Origin: Tepidimicrobium xylanilyticum
GTDB taxonomy: Bacteria; Bacillota; Clostridia; Tissierellales; Tepidimicrobiaceae
NCBI RefSeq assembly: GCF_900106765.1
Contig: NZ_FNNG01000006.1
Coordinates: 1 to 64,000 of the forward strand
DNA length: 64,000 nt
Reading direction: 5' to 3'
The translations under genes were made by a program, and so were the position numbers. The notes under the pieces were generated by a model, which was given only the letters and a program-made list of their open reading frames with translations, made no database searches and was not told the DNA's origin. Positions 44,801 to 53,865 of this stretch are shown piece by piece; the first letter of the stretch is position 1, and each line of letters starts with the position of its first letter.

Positions 44801-46092
44801 TCCGTTATCATATCATTTCTTGAAGATAAACCTGTAGTTTCAATATCAAATACTACAAAACTATCGTATACTTTTTCTCTACTGTAATTGGAAACTATGG
44901 GCTTTTTATCATTTACTAAATATCCCTCTACTCCATACAAAACTTTAATCCCTAATTCTCTGCTAGCCTCCATGGCTTCTGGAAACCCTTGAACGACTCC
45001 ATGATCGGTAATAGCAATGGCAGTATGACCCCATTTTTTTGCCCTTTTAGCTAATTTTTTAAAACTACTAATTCCATCCATGGCGCTCATTTGAGTATGT
45101 AAATGCAATTCTACTCTTTTTTCTTCAGCTAAATCCATTCTCTCTTCTTTCTCCACAAGGTTTAATGCTTTAAGCATTAACACTAGATATTTAGAATAGC
45201 TATCATATGCTACATCGCCCATTGCTTTCACATGCAGTCCATTTTTGATATTGGCTTTAAAATCCTCAAATTGCTTATCATTTAAAAAGGCTTTTACAGT
45301 TAAAGAATCCGTTAAGTCTGTAATATTAAATGTAACAAGTATTCTATTCTCACGAATTTCCTTATATTCTAGCTGAAATATCTCCCCACATATTGCTGCA
45401 GTTCCACTATTCAACGTAATGTCCTTAATTTTTATTATTTCATCATCAATTTTTCTCCCGAATACATAATTCCCGTTAGAAACAGGTTTTTCATTCTTTA
45501 TTTTTTTATCTTTATTTTCATTAATGCTATTTAAAGTTTCAATAGAAATCTTTTTCTCCTCATCAATGGTTTTTTCTATTATCTTATCACCATTATTCTC
45601 TATTTTGGAATCATCAATTATTACATTAATATCTAACTTGAGTTCTTCTCTAAATTTATCCCTTATCTTATTATCTATCCCATTATTTATTAATGCAAAA
45701 CTTATTACCCCATTTAAAGGATATATAATAATAGATTCATCATTTATTTTGTATTCTAATTGGTCAATCCAAGATCGACTAGAGGGTAGATCTTTTTCAA
45801 CTAAGTATAATATATTACTCCAAAACTTTTCCATTACTTCATCATTTTTTTTATCTATTTTATACTCAATTTTAAGAGATACCTGCAACCCATCAAACTT
45901 CTCTTTAAATAAACAAGTTATATTATCCAAAATTTTCTCTTCCACAATGTTATTAGAAATTAATAATATCTCAACTAAATTTAAATCCCTGTTTATTTTT
46001 ACCTTATCAATAATTATTGAATCTAGTTCACTATCTATTGGTATGTTATTCTTCTTCAACACTTCTGCCAATCGTATACTGGACTTGCTCAT
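41815..46092 (-). CDS. polC: DNA polymerase III subunit alpha, PolC type
   Basis: Replicative polymerase of Firmicutes. After an OB-fold region, the PHP domain starts near residue 325 (ELHLHTQMSAMDG). It is interrupted by the inserted 3'-5' proofreading exonuclease near 410 (VVFDIETTGL ... NASFDVSF), then continues (ITDHGV before; ATGDVHFLDP after). A Cys4 zinc module (CPNC, CPVC) and the polymerase palm with PDIDLNFAGEYQ follow. 1425 aa is normal. ATG with a purine-rich GGGGG site. This domain order separates PolC from DnaE. Confidence 0.97.
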   Translation of the reverse strand: MSKSSIRLAEVLKKNNIPIDSELDSIIIDKVKINRDLNLVEILLISNNIVEEKILDNITCLFKEKFDGLQVSLKIEYKIDKKNDEVMEKFWSNILYLVEKDLPSSRSWIDQLEYKINDESIIIYPLNGVISFALINNGIDNKIRDKFREELKLDINVIIDDSKIENNGDKIIEKTIDEEKKISIETLNSINENKDKKIKNEKPVSNGNYVFGRKIDDEIIKIKDITLNSGTAAICGEIFQLEYKEIRENRILVTFNITDLTDSLTVKAFLNDKQFEDFKANIKNGLHVKAMGDVAYDSYSKYLVLMLKALNLVEKEERMDLAEEKRVELHLHTQMSAMDGISSFKKLAKRAKKWGHTAIAITDHGVVQGFPEAMEASRELGIKVLYGVEGYLVNDKKPIVSNYSREKVYDSFVVFDIETTGLSSRNDMITEIGAVKIKNGQIVDRFSQLINPEVPIPSKITNLTGITDEMVKDKPTIKEVLPRFYAFIENSVLVAHNASFDVSFIKEQCARLNLTFDNPIFDTLELSRALFPELKSHKLNLVAKHLNVSLLNHHRAVDDAKATAEIFIKCMEILKSSGINGFDAINRLVEGKNISKNESFHIIILVKNLTGLKNLYKLISESHLNYFYRRPRIPKFLLKTYREGLILGSACEAGELYRAIINNKDTNELKEIVDFYDYLEIQPIGNNMHLVRNGLVKGVEELISINKKIVELGEKYNKPVVATGDVHFLDPEDEVFRRILMHGQGYDDADFQPPLYLKTTDEMLKEFEYLGSEKAKEVVVKNPNLIADMIDEIDPIPKGTFPPVIEGSDEELRRITYKRAIEIYGNPLPKIVRDRLDRELNSIISNGYAVMYIIAQKLVWKSLEDGYLVGSRGSVGSSFVATMSGITEVNPLVPHYVCPNCKYSEFIEDGSVGSGVDLPDKDCPVCGTKLFKDGHDIPFEVFLGFEGDKEPDIDLNFAGEYQATAHKYTEELFGEGYVFRAGTIGTIADKTAYGFVKKYFEEKGSNVHPAEINRLVQGCTGVKRTSGQHPGGVMIVPRNKEIYDFTPIQYPADDKNSGVITTHFDYHSISGRILKLDILGHDVPTIIRMLEEITGVNPRKIPLDDRLTMELFTSSKPLNIKDESVKLEVGTLGIPEFGTKFVRQMLIDTRPTTFAELVRISGLSHGTDVWLNNAQDLVRSGIATLKEVISTRDDIMLYLIYSGLDKKRAFKIMENVRKGKGLTPEDVEYMRSFNIPEWYIESCNKIKYMFPKAHAVAYVMMSFRIAYFKVHYPEAFYATYFTTKAQDFDAELVLKGKEAVAEKIRELDSLSNQMTAKEKNLLTVLEVVQEMYARGYNFENVDLYKSHSNRFLIGEKGIIPPLVSLEGIGDTAAKSIVKERENGEFMSIEDLVSRTKVSKTVVEALKAHGCLNNLPESNQISLFNI

Positions 46093-46098
46093 TTTAAG

Positions 46099-46782
46099 CT
46101 ATTCCCCCTTTTTAATGCCCTCGGAGACTTCTAATATTCCATCTATACTTGCAAGGGAATTAAGTATTTCATATTTTATATTAGAATCTTTTATTCTTGT
46201 ATCTATGTTTATTCTCACTAATCTATCATCTTTATGTTCAATTTCTATATTAAATATGCTAGAATCATACTCTCCTAAAATCTTTCCTATTTTTCCAATT
46301 TGCCCTGGCTTATCTGTTGTCAAAATACTTAACGAAATAAATGGAACAAATCTTCTCTGTAAACCTCTTCCAAACCTATGAAAGGACATAAGGGTAACCA
46401 TTACTAATAAAGTGGCTATTATTGCACCAATATAAAAACCAGCTCCAACAGCTAAGCCTATAGCAGCCACTACCCATAAACTTGCAGCAGTAGTCAATCC
46501 AGTTACAGCCCCAGTATCCCTTCTTAGTATAGTTCCAGCTCCTAAAAAACCAATACCACTTATCACTTGTGCTGCAATCCTATCTGAATAATAGCTAGGA
46601 GTATCATGATAATAGGTATTCATGTATATGGACAACAACATAATTAATGTAGAGCCTAAAGAAACTAAAATATGAGTTCTTAAACCGGCAGGCTTTTTTG
46701 TACTCTCTCTATCAATGCCTATAAAGCCAGACAATAAAATGGATAACAACATTCTAATTACTACCTGTTTGTTATCTAGCAT
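46099..46782 (-). CDS. MgtC/SapB-family membrane protein
   Basis: A 227-aa protein with four or five hydrophobic helices. The family signature is clear: LLSGFIGIDRES, KPAGLRTHILVSLGSTLIM and QVISGIGFLGAGTIL. A cytosolic C-terminal domain of ~85 residues (FVPFISLSILTTDKPGQIGKIGKIL) resembles an ACT fold. MgtC proteins affect magnesium-limited growth or ATP synthase in other bacteria; the role here is unknown. It is inserted between ispG and polC, 6 nt before polC, which is not the usual content of this operon. Confidence 0.88.
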   Translation of the reverse strand: MLDNKQVVIRMLLSILLSGFIGIDRESTKKPAGLRTHILVSLGSTLIMLLSIYMNTYYHDTPSYYSDRIAAQVISGIGFLGAGTILRRDTGAVTGLTTAASLWVVAAIGLAVGAGFYIGAIIATLLVMVTLMSFHRFGRGLQRRFVPFISLSILTTDKPGQIGKIGKILGEYDSSIFNIEIEHKDDRLVRINIDTRIKDSNIKYEILNSLASIDGILEVSEGIKKGE

Positions 46783-46803
46783 ATTAACACCCTTTACATT
46801 GAA

Positions 46804-47853
46804 TTAAAGGTCCTCAATTTCCTTTAACAACTCATCCAATAAAAGCTCTTCTTTTACCTTTCTGTAAACTTTTCCTTTTTTAAATATTAAACCTTCACCT
46901 TTTCCTCCTGCAATTCCTATATCAGCTTCTTTAGCTTCTCCTGGCCCATTTACTGCACATCCCATAATGGCAACCTTTAAGGGTTTCTTTATGAACTTAA
47001 ATCTTTCTTCAGCTTCTTTTACCAGCTCAATAAGGTCTATCCTTGTTCTGCCACAAGTTGGACACGATATTATATCTACCCCTTCTTGCAATAGGCCTAA
47101 GGACCGTAGAATCTCACGTCCTACTCTTACTTCTTCGACAGGATAACCAGTTAGTGAAACCCTTATAGTATCCCCAATCCCCATTGAAAGAAGGCTACCC
47201 ATACCTATAGCTGATTTTATAGTGCCATTCCAAACAGGTCCAGCTTCTGTTACTCCAAGATGCAGAGGATAATCAACCATTTTAGATATTTTTTTATATG
47301 CTTCTATGGTAAGAAGAACATTACTTGCCTTTAAAGATATTTTCATCTCGTCATAGCCCATTCTTTCTAATATTCTTACATGTTCAAGGGCACTTTCCAC
47401 CATAGAATTGGCGTTGACGCCATTGTATTTATTTAAGTATTCTTGCTTTATAGAGCCTGAATTAACCCCTATGCGAATAGGTATCTTTCTTTCTTTGCAA
47501 GCACTTATTACCTCTTTTACTTTTATATCAGAGCCTATGTTGCCTGGATTTATCCTTAAACAATCAGCTCCATTTTTAACAGCCTCAATTGCTAATCTAT
47601 AATCATATTGAATATCTGCAATGAATGGAATATTTATATGTTTTTTAATCTCTCTTATAGCTTTAGCATCATCAGAATCAGTTATAGCAGATCTTATTAT
47701 ATTACAACCTGCTTCCTCCAACTCCTTAATCTGTTTAATAGTTGCATTGATATCTTTTGTGATAGTATTGGTCATAGACTGGACGGTTATTGGACTATCC
47801 CCTCCAATGGCAACATCTCCAACCATAATCTTTTTTGTCTTTTTTCTTTCCAC
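46804..47853 (-). CDS. ispG: 4-hydroxy-3-methylbut-2-en-1-yl diphosphate synthase (flavodoxin)
   Basis: Penultimate enzyme of the MEP isoprenoid pathway, with a 4Fe-4S cluster. TIM-barrel N-terminus (DVAIGGDSPITVQSMTNT) and C-terminal cluster Cys in IISCPTCGRT and MGCAVNGPGEAKEADIG; the cluster-ligand Glu is in this last segment. 349 aa. GTG start with AAGGTGATTAT. It lies 4 nt after rseP. Confidence 0.95.
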   Translation of the reverse strand: MERKKTKKIMVGDVAIGGDSPITVQSMTNTITKDINATIKQIKELEEAGCNIIRSAITDSDDAKAIREIKKHINIPFIADIQYDYRLAIEAVKNGADCLRINPGNIGSDIKVKEVISACKERKIPIRIGVNSGSIKQEYLNKYNGVNANSMVESALEHVRILERMGYDEMKISLKASNVLLTIEAYKKISKMVDYPLHLGVTEAGPVWNGTIKSAIGMGSLLSMGIGDTIRVSLTGYPVEEVRVGREILRSLGLLQEGVDIISCPTCGRTRIDLIELVKEAEERFKFIKKPLKVAIMGCAVNGPGEAKEADIGIAGGKGEGLIFKKGKVYRKVKEELLLDELLKEIEDL

Positions 47854-47857
47854 ATAA

Positions 47858-48871
47858 TCACCTTCTAAGCATATTTATTCTAGTTATATCAGAATAGGTA
47901 ATAGTTAGCATCAATAAAATCAAGGCTATAAATCCAACAAAATGTATAAAGCCTTCCTTTTCAGGATCAATAGCTTTTCCTCTTATTATTTCAAGGAATA
48001 AAATAACTATTCTACTTCCATCTAAAGCTGGTATGGGTAATAGGTTGAAGAATCCTAGGTTCACACTTATTAAACCTGTTAAAAAAAGTAGGTCTGTAAT
48101 TCCATATTTTGCAGCTTCTCCAATGGTATATATTACTCCTACCGGACCTGACAGGTCCTTAGTGGTTACTTGCCCTTTAAATACCATCTTAATGAAGTCA
48201 AACATAAGTGTAAGGGCTGAAATGGTCTTTTGAATACCACCCTTTATAGCAGGAATCAATCCCTTATCAATAACTGGTGTTATACCTATCAAAACCCTAT
48301 TCTCACTATTTATCTCCGGTCTTAAAACAAAACCTATCCTTTCTCCATTACGCAATACTTCTATAGTCATATCTTCATCTGGGCTAGAGTTACTTATTTC
48401 ATTTACTATGGATTCCCAGTTTTTTATTTTTGCGTCATTTATGCTGACTATCTTATCTCCAGCTTTGATACCCACTTTTTCTGCTGGAGATCCAGCTAGT
48501 GTTTCTGCTACTGTAGTTGTTTGCATACCTACACTAAAAGAAACTAAGGAGAAAACTATTAATGCCAAAACAAAGTTCATCAATGCTCCTGCTCCAACTA
48601 CTGCAATCCTATATATGGCAGGCATATTATTAAAGCTTCTTGGGTCTTTAGACTTTTCATCTTCTCCTTCCATGCTCACATATCCGCCAATAGGAAGTAA
48701 CCTAATACTGTATTTTGTTTCATTTTTTTCTCTTTGAAAAATTTTAGGCCCCATACCAATTGAAAACTCATTTACCTTGATACCAACCAATTTTGCAATT
48801 ATAAAATGACCAAATTCATGAAAAAGTACTACCAGTAGAAATACAAAAATTGCTGCTACTAGCGTTACCAT
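47858..48871 (-). CDS. rseP: Site-2 intramembrane zinc protease RseP/RasP
   Basis: Cleaves anti-sigma factors and leftover signal peptides in the membrane. Zinc motif LFHEFGHF in the first transmembrane helix, a periplasmic-type PDZ domain (GSPAEKVGIKAGDKIVSIND), and the second metal motif LLPIPALDGSRI. 337 aa from the ATG at 48871, which has AGGTGGTG upstream; nearer in-frame starts overlap that site. dxr, which usually precedes it, is missing. Confidence 0.93.
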   Translation of the reverse strand: MVTLVAAIFVFLLVVLFHEFGHFIIAKLVGIKVNEFSIGMGPKIFQREKNETKYSIRLLPIGGYVSMEGEDEKSKDPRSFNNMPAIYRIAVVGAGALMNFVLALIVFSLVSFSVGMQTTTVAETLAGSPAEKVGIKAGDKIVSINDAKIKNWESIVNEISNSSPDEDMTIEVLRNGERIGFVLRPEINSENRVLIGITPVIDKGLIPAIKGGIQKTISALTLMFDFIKMVFKGQVTTKDLSGPVGVIYTIGEAAKYGITDLLFLTGLISVNLGFFNLLPIPALDGSRIVILFLEIIRGKAIDPEKEGFIHFVGFIALILLMLTITYSDITRINMLRR

Positions 48872-48893
48872 ATACATCACCACCTGTTAAACA

Positions 48894-49667
48894 TTATATG
48901 AAATAATTAACTATGTAGTATACATATGGTGCAATAAATAATATACTATCAAATCTATCTAGTACACCGCCATGACCAGGCATAATAAAACCAAAATCCT
49001 TTATGCCCGTTTTCCTTTTAATTTTTGAAGCAGTTAGATCTCCAATTTGAGCTAAAACAGACCCAATTACAGAAAGCAATATAAATTTCCCCATTGAAGA
49101 TAAATCAAAATAATTCACAAAAATTATAGTTAAAAAAATTGAACCCAATATTCCTCCTAAGGCCCCTTCTACAGTCTTTTTTGGGCTAATCTTTGGACAT
49201 AATTTAGTTTTTCCAAATAATAATCCTATTAAATAAGCAAAAGTGTCAGTACCCCATGCAATTATGAAAACAAACCAAAGATAAGAGCTTCCTCTTAAAT
49301 GTATAATATATTGAAACAAAAAAGGTATATAAATTATGCCAAGAATTGTAATCATAACATCTTTCACATTGGCTTTCTTTCTATAAAGGGAAAAAATTGT
49401 CGGTATAATAATCAATAAACTTATAGATTTCAACGTAATCCATTTAATATTTAATGAATTAAAAAGGAAACCAATACAACTTATATACCCTATCTCTTTG
49501 ATAGGGTTAAAACCATTATTATTCACAGCTGCATAAAACTCTCTTATTCCAATAAGGGATAATATGAATATATAAAAGGATGTATAAAACCCACCTTTAT
49601 AGAGCATAGATAAGGTTAGCAATACTAATACAGTTCCACTTAAAGTTCTTATTATTAAATTTCTCAC
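48894..49667 (-). CDS. cdsA: Phosphatidate cytidylyltransferase
   Basis: Makes CDP-diacylglycerol for phospholipid synthesis. Multiple membrane helices and the CdsA signature SKIKRKTGIKDFGFIMPGHG with GGVLDRFDS at the C-terminus. 257 aa. GTG start with TTGGAGGAATTTAG; its first codon follows the uppS stop directly. Its product feeds PgsA, encoded at 24 kb. Confidence 0.95.
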   Translation of the reverse strand: MRNLIIRTLSGTVLVLLTLSMLYKGGFYTSFYIFILSLIGIREFYAAVNNNGFNPIKEIGYISCIGFLFNSLNIKWITLKSISLLIIIPTIFSLYRKKANVKDVMITILGIIYIPFLFQYIIHLRGSSYLWFVFIIAWGTDTFAYLIGLLFGKTKLCPKISPKKTVEGALGGILGSIFLTIIFVNYFDLSSMGKFILLSVIGSVLAQIGDLTASKIKRKTGIKDFGFIMPGHGGVLDRFDSILFIAPYVYYIVNYFI

Positions 49668-50411
49668 CTAAATTCCTCCAAATCTTCTATTTCTTCTCTG
49701 ATAATCAATTATTGCCATATACAAATGTTCTTCTTTAAAATCGGGCCAAAGTATATCAGAAAACCAGAACTCGGTATAAGCAATTTGATATAACATGAAA
49801 TTGCTAATTCTAAGTTCACCACTTGGTCTAATCAATAAATCTGGATCAGGAATATCTTTGGTATAAAGGTAATTCTTAAATGAACCTTCATCCACTTCTT
49901 CTATATTTATTTTACCCATTCTAATATCTTCTAACAAACTCTTTATACCCCGAATAATTTCATCTCTACCACCATAGTTCAACCCTATATTCAATACCAT
50001 TTTTGTATTATTTTGGGTAGTATCTATTGCTCTTTTTATTTCCTTCCTAGCAAACTCAGGTATCTTTGATAAATCTCCCATGGTTTGAATTTTAATGTTA
50101 TTCCTATGGATTCTGTCTAATTCAATCCTTATATATTCAACTAATAATTTCATCAATCCATCTATTTCTTCCTTTGGTCTTTTCCAATTTTCCGTTGAAA
50201 ATGCATAGAGAGATAGATATTTTATATTTAATTCTGAGGCAACTTGAACTATATCAATTACCCTTTTCATTCCCTCTCTATGGCCTGCTGTCCTAGGTAA
50301 AAGTCTTTTTTTAGCCCATCTTCCATTACCATCCATTATAATGGCAATATGACTTGGCAATCTATCCATATCAATTTTTTCTCTAAGCTCTGTAACAGGG
50401 TTCCTCTCCAT
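49668..50411 (-). CDS. uppS: Isoprenyl transferase (undecaprenyl diphosphate synthase)
   Basis: Cis-prenyltransferase making the C55 carrier for wall polymers. Substrate-binding IAIIMDGNGRWAKKR, STENWKRPKEE, and the C-terminal RPSGELRISNFMLYQIAYTEFWF and RNRRFGG. 247 aa from the ATG at 50411 with TAGGAGGAATTTTC. Preceded by a terminator-like hairpin separating it from frr. Confidence 0.95.
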   Translation of the reverse strand: MERNPVTELREKIDMDRLPSHIAIIMDGNGRWAKKRLLPRTAGHREGMKRVIDIVQVASELNIKYLSLYAFSTENWKRPKEEIDGLMKLLVEYIRIELDRIHRNNIKIQTMGDLSKIPEFARKEIKRAIDTTQNNTKMVLNIGLNYGGRDEIIRGIKSLLEDIRMGKINIEEVDEGSFKNYLYTKDIPDPDLLIRPSGELRISNFMLYQIAYTEFWFSDILWPDFKEEHLYMAIIDYQRRNRRFGGI

Positions 50412-50430
50412 GAAAATTCCTCCTATCATT

Positions 50431-50457
50431 AAAAACCCCTTCTATTGCAAGAAGGGG
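50431..50457 (-). terminator. Internal terminator between frr and uppS
   Basis: CCCCTTCT / AGAAGGGG stem with a 6-nt loop followed by TTTTTAATG on the minus strand: a complete intrinsic terminator inside what is otherwise a continuous operon. Confidence 0.8.
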
Positions 50458-50462
50458 AATGC

Positions 50463-51020
50463 TTAGATTTCTAACAACTCTTCCTCTTTTTTTCTCGTAA
50501 GCTCATCGATTTCTTCAATATATTTATCTGTAATCTTTTGGGTCTCATTTTCTGCTAATTTCCGTTCATCTTCACTTAATTCCTTATCTTTTTCCATCTT
50601 TTTAATGGCATCATTTGTTTCTCTTCTTATATTTCTTATGGAAACCTTAGCATTTTCTGCACTTTTCCTAACAATCTTTACTAACTCTTTTCTTCTTTCT
50701 TCGGTCAGCAATGGAATAGGAAGCCTTATTAGCTTACCATCATTTGATGGGTTTAACCCTAGATCGGATTTGAGTATTTCCTTTTCAATAACCGGTATAA
50801 GATTTGCGTCCCATGGTTGAACCACCAACAACCTAGGTTCAGGAGCAGAAATGCTAGCTACTTGTTTTAGAGGTGTTAAAGTTCCATAGTAGTCAATAGA
50901 TATTTGGTCTAATAATGCAGGATTAGCTCTTCCAGCTCTTAAACTTTTTAGCTCTTCTTTGAAAACTTCAACGGTTTTTTTCATTTTCTGTTCAGATTCC
51001 TTATGAATGTCTAAATACAT
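50463..51020 (-). CDS. frr: Ribosome recycling factor
   Basis: A 185-aa factor that splits post-termination ribosomes with EF-G. Typical [57 protein letters not shown] and the C-terminal helix. One nt after pyrH. Confidence 0.96.
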   Translation of the reverse strand: MYLDIHKESEQKMKKTVEVFKEELKSLRAGRANPALLDQISIDYYGTLTPLKQVASISAPEPRLLVVQPWDANLIPVIEKEILKSDLGLNPSNDGKLIRLPIPLLTEERRKELVKIVRKSAENAKVSIRNIRRETNDAIKKMEKDKELSEDERKLAENETQKITDKYIEEIDELTRKKEEELLEI

Positions 51021-51021
51021 A

Positions 51022-51738
51022 TTACCCCTCCTTTACATGAGTGCCTATTTTTTTACCCAAAACCACATCCACTATGTTATTTGGTTTGTCTATACCAAAT
51101 ACGATAATTGGTATATCATTGTCCATACATAGAGATGTTGCAGTAGAGTCCATAATTCCCAAACCCATATTTAGTATATCTATGTACCTCAATTCATCAA
51201 ACTTCTTAGCAGAAGCATTAACATATGGGTCAGAATCATAAACGCCATCTACCCCTTTTTTGGCTAATAATATAACATCTGCTTCTATTTCAGCAGCTCT
51301 TAAAGCTGCAGTTGTGTCAGTAGAAAAATATGGATTGCCTGAGCCTGCTGCAAAAATAACCACTCTTCCTTTTTCCAAATGTCTTATAGCTCTTCTTCTG
51401 ATATATGGTTCAGCAATTTGTCTCATTTCAATGGCAGTTTGCACTCTTGTAATGACCCCAATATTTTCTAAAGCATCTTGAAGAGCAAGTGCATTAATAA
51501 CTGTACCCAACATACCCATATAATCTGATGTGGCTCTATCCATATTCGATGCAGACCTACCCCGCCAGAAATTCCCGCCACCTACTACTATAGCTACTTC
51601 TACTCCAAGATTTCTTAACTCCTTAATTTCTGTAGAAATCCTATTGATAGTTTCCATATCTATTCCAAACCCTTTACCACCAGACAGTGCTTCTCCACTT
51701 AACTTTAGTACAACTCTTTTGTAAACAGGTTCTACCAT
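51022..51738 (-). CDS. pyrH: UMP kinase
   Basis: Amino-acid-kinase-fold UMP kinase. [55 protein letters not shown] and [15 protein letters not shown] are present. 238 aa. ATG start. It lies between tsf and frr as in most Firmicutes, after a hairpin that follows tsf. Confidence 0.96.
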   Translation of the reverse strand: MVEPVYKRVVLKLSGEALSGGKGFGIDMETINRISTEIKELRNLGVEVAIVVGGGNFWRGRSASNMDRATSDYMGMLGTVINALALQDALENIGVITRVQTAIEMRQIAEPYIRRRAIRHLEKGRVVIFAAGSGNPYFSTDTTAALRAAEIEADVILLAKKGVDGVYDSDPYVNASAKKFDELRYIDILNMGLGIMDSTATSLCMDNDIPIIVFGIDKPNNIVDVVLGKKIGTHVKEG

Positions 51739-51780
51739 ATATATCCTCCCAAATTTTATGAATAAAATGATTGCCTATTT

Positions 51781-51809
51781 AAATGGAGAACAACTAGTGT
51801 TCTCCATTT
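51781..51809 (-). terminator. Hairpin between tsf and pyrH
   Basis: AAATGGAGAAC / GTTCTCCATTT with a 7-nt loop, just after the tsf stop. The T-tract is short, so read-through into pyrH is likely. Confidence 0.6.
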
Positions 51810-51811
51810 AA

Positions 51812-52459
51812 TTACATTTTTAATTGCTTTGCTACTTCTTCGGCAAAGTTCTCTTCTTTTTTTTCTAATCCTTCTCCAACTTCAAATCGAACAAATCTTC
51901 TAATTACTAGGTTTTCACCTATCTTTGCTATTTTTTCATTTAATAAATCTTTAACTTTCATGCTTGGCTCCCTAATGAAGGGCTGTTCTAATAAACATAC
52001 TTGTTCGAAGAACTTCTCTAGTCTTCCTTCCACTATTTTCTGTGCTATATGTTCTGGTTTTCCTTCATTTAATGCTTGATGCACTAGTATTTCTCTTTCT
52101 TTTTCTATTTCTTCTTGAGGAACATCTTCTTTCTTAACATATTTAGGACTTGATGCAGCTACTTGCATAGCCATATCCTTTACAAATTGTTTAAATTCAT
52201 CAGTTTTTGCAACAAAATCTGTTTCCGAATTAACTTCAATCAAAACACCTATTCTTCCACCATGAATGTAGGCTTCTATTAATCCTTCTGCTGCAATTCT
52301 TCCAGATTTTTTAGCAGCTTGTGACAATCCTTTTTCTCTTAATAAAACTATAGCTTTTTCTATATCGCCATTAGTCTCTTCTAAAGCTTTTTTACAATCA
52401 AGCATTCCAGCTCCAGTTCTCTCTCTTAGTTCCTTTACTTGTGCAGCACTTATACTCAT
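51812..52459 (-). CDS. tsf: Elongation factor Ts
   Basis: Nucleotide-exchange factor for EF-Tu. UBA-like N-terminus [21 protein letters not shown], then [28 protein letters not shown] and [10 protein letters not shown]. At 215 aa it is the shorter (T. thermophilus-like) form with one core subdomain. AGGAGGGT precedes the ATG. Confidence 0.95.
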   Translation of the reverse strand: MSISAAQVKELRERTGAGMLDCKKALEETNGDIEKAIVLLREKGLSQAAKKSGRIAAEGLIEAYIHGGRIGVLIEVNSETDFVAKTDEFKQFVKDMAMQVAASSPKYVKKEDVPQEEIEKEREILVHQALNEGKPEHIAQKIVEGRLEKFFEQVCLLEQPFIREPSMKVKDLLNEKIAKIGENLVIRRFVRFEVGEGLEKKEENFAEEVAKQLKM

Positions 52460-52486
52460 TCTAACCCTCCTTTATTGTTAAAAATG

Positions 52487-52525
52487 GTAAGAGCGTAAAG
52501 GAATATAACCCTTTAAACCCTTACC
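52487..52525 (-). terminator. Weak hairpin between rpsB and tsf
   Basis: GGTAAG ... CTTACC pair with a long interior, followed by ATTTTTAAC on the minus strand. Possible attenuator; low confidence. Confidence 0.3.
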
Positions 52526-52530
52526 CTTTC

Positions 52531-53238
52531 CTATTCTTCTACATCTATTATTTGTTCTCCCTGTTTGCCCTCTAATACAGCATTAGCCATAGTTTCAGTT
52601 AATAATTTAACGGCTCTTATAGCATCGTCGTTTCCAGGAATTACATAGTCTACTTCGTCCGGATCACAATTAGTATCAACTATTGCTACAACTGGTATTC
52701 CTAAAATCTTTGCTTCGTTTACAGCAATCTTTTCCTTCCTAGGATCTACAACAAATAAAGCATCAGGAATTCTATCCATATTCTTTATACCACCTAAGAA
52801 CTTTTCAAGTCTTTCTCTTTCATGTTTCAATTGGATTACTTCTTTCTTAGGCAATATTTCGAATAGCCCTTCTTCCTCCATTTTGCCTAATTCATGCAAT
52901 CTCTCGATTCTCTTCCTGATGGTTTTATAATTGGTAAGCATTCCTCCAAGCCATCTTTGATTTACGTAATGCATGCCACATCTTTTAGCTTCAGTTTCAA
53001 TAGCTTCCTGAGCTTGCTTTTTAGTCCCAACAAAAAGAATTTCTCCACCATTGGCAGCTACTTCTTTAACGAAATCATATGCAATCTCAACCATTTTAAC
53101 CGTTTTTTGAAGGTCGATGATATAAATTCCGTTTCTTTCAGTAAAAATGTACTCTGCCATCTTAGGATTCCATCTTCTAGTTTGATGTCCAAAGTGTACT
53201 CCTGCTTCTAGTAGACTTTTCATTGTAATAACTGACAT
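52531..53238 (-). CDS. rpsB: 30S ribosomal protein S2
   Basis: A 235-aa S2. [54 protein letters not shown] and [15 protein letters not shown] are conserved. Own promoter at 53342-53370 with a ~100-nt leader. Paired with tsf as usual. Confidence 0.97.
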   Translation of the reverse strand: MSVITMKSLLEAGVHFGHQTRRWNPKMAEYIFTERNGIYIIDLQKTVKMVEIAYDFVKEVAANGGEILFVGTKKQAQEAIETEAKRCGMHYVNQRWLGGMLTNYKTIRKRIERLHELGKMEEEGLFEILPKKEVIQLKHERERLEKFLGGIKNMDRIPDALFVVDPRKEKIAVNEAKILGIPVVAIVDTNCDPDEVDYVIPGNDDAIRAVKLLTETMANAVLEGKQGEQIIDVEE

Positions 53239-53341
53239 ATCTAATTCACCTCCATGTTTTAATCCTCCACTTCCCTCATCTATTTAAAGGACCTATAAGG
53301 CACAACTTCAAATATCAGAAAGTGTGTGTAATCACGTTAGT

Positions 53342-53370
53342 AGTATAACATATACGAAATTATTTATCAA
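53342..53370 (-). promoter_or_regulatory. rpsB promoter
   Basis: TTGATA (53365-53370) and TATACT (53342-53347) on the minus strand with a 17-bp spacer. Confidence 0.65.
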
Positions 53371-53392
53371 TATTTTCAAGTTAATATTTTTA

Positions 53393-53851
53393 TTAAATAT
53401 CAGACCAAATTTTTAATATCACTTCAATTTCCCTGACACTTTTATTCAATGTCTTAGCTATTTCTTCCTTGGATAAACCTTCCCTATTTAATTGATGAAT
53501 CTTTTTTCTCAATTCCCTGAAACTAATTTCATTTTTATCAGGGATTTTTACTCCATCATTGGTTCTAGCCATCTTTTCTTCTAGCTGAATATCACATACT
53601 TCATTAGATTTTATACGTCCTAATTGTTGATAATCTATAGACTGTAGCTTATCCAATTTAGCTAAGCTTTCTTCAATTAACTCGTCGAAGCTGGTTAAAA
53701 TATCCTCCATAATACCATGATAATATTTTACATCTCTATGCATTGATACAATGGATTCATAAATCTCTTTTTCACCTTTATCTGTCCTGTTGATAACCAT
53801 TAATGATGCTAAGATAAATAATATACCTAATATATTCAATGTAATAGCCAT
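53393..53851 (-). CDS. SwrB-like membrane-anchored protein at the end of the fla/che operon
   Basis: A 152-aa protein with an N-terminal transmembrane helix (LNILGILFILASLMVI), a coiled coil, and a C-terminal helix-turn-helix-like segment (LNREGLSKEEIAKTLNKSVREIEVIL). This layout, and its place between sigD/fapA and rpsB, match B. subtilis SwrB, which promotes flagellar basal-body activation, and the DUF6115 group. The assignment is by architecture and position, not by strong sequence identity. ATG start. Confidence 0.6.
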   Translation of the reverse strand: MAITLNILGILFILASLMVINRTDKGEKEIYESIVSMHRDVKYYHGIMEDILTSFDELIEESLAKLDKLQSIDYQQLGRIKSNEVCDIQLEEKMARTNDGVKIPDKNEISFRELRKKIHQLNREGLSKEEIAKTLNKSVREIEVILKIWSDI

Positions 53852-53865
53852 CTAATCATCCTCAT

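Noticed and set aside
45524-46381. Plus-strand ORF (285 aa) opposite the polC 5' end and mgtC-like gene
   Set aside because: Low-complexity Ser/Ile/Leu-rich translation antisense to two real genes; no family match or ribosome site.
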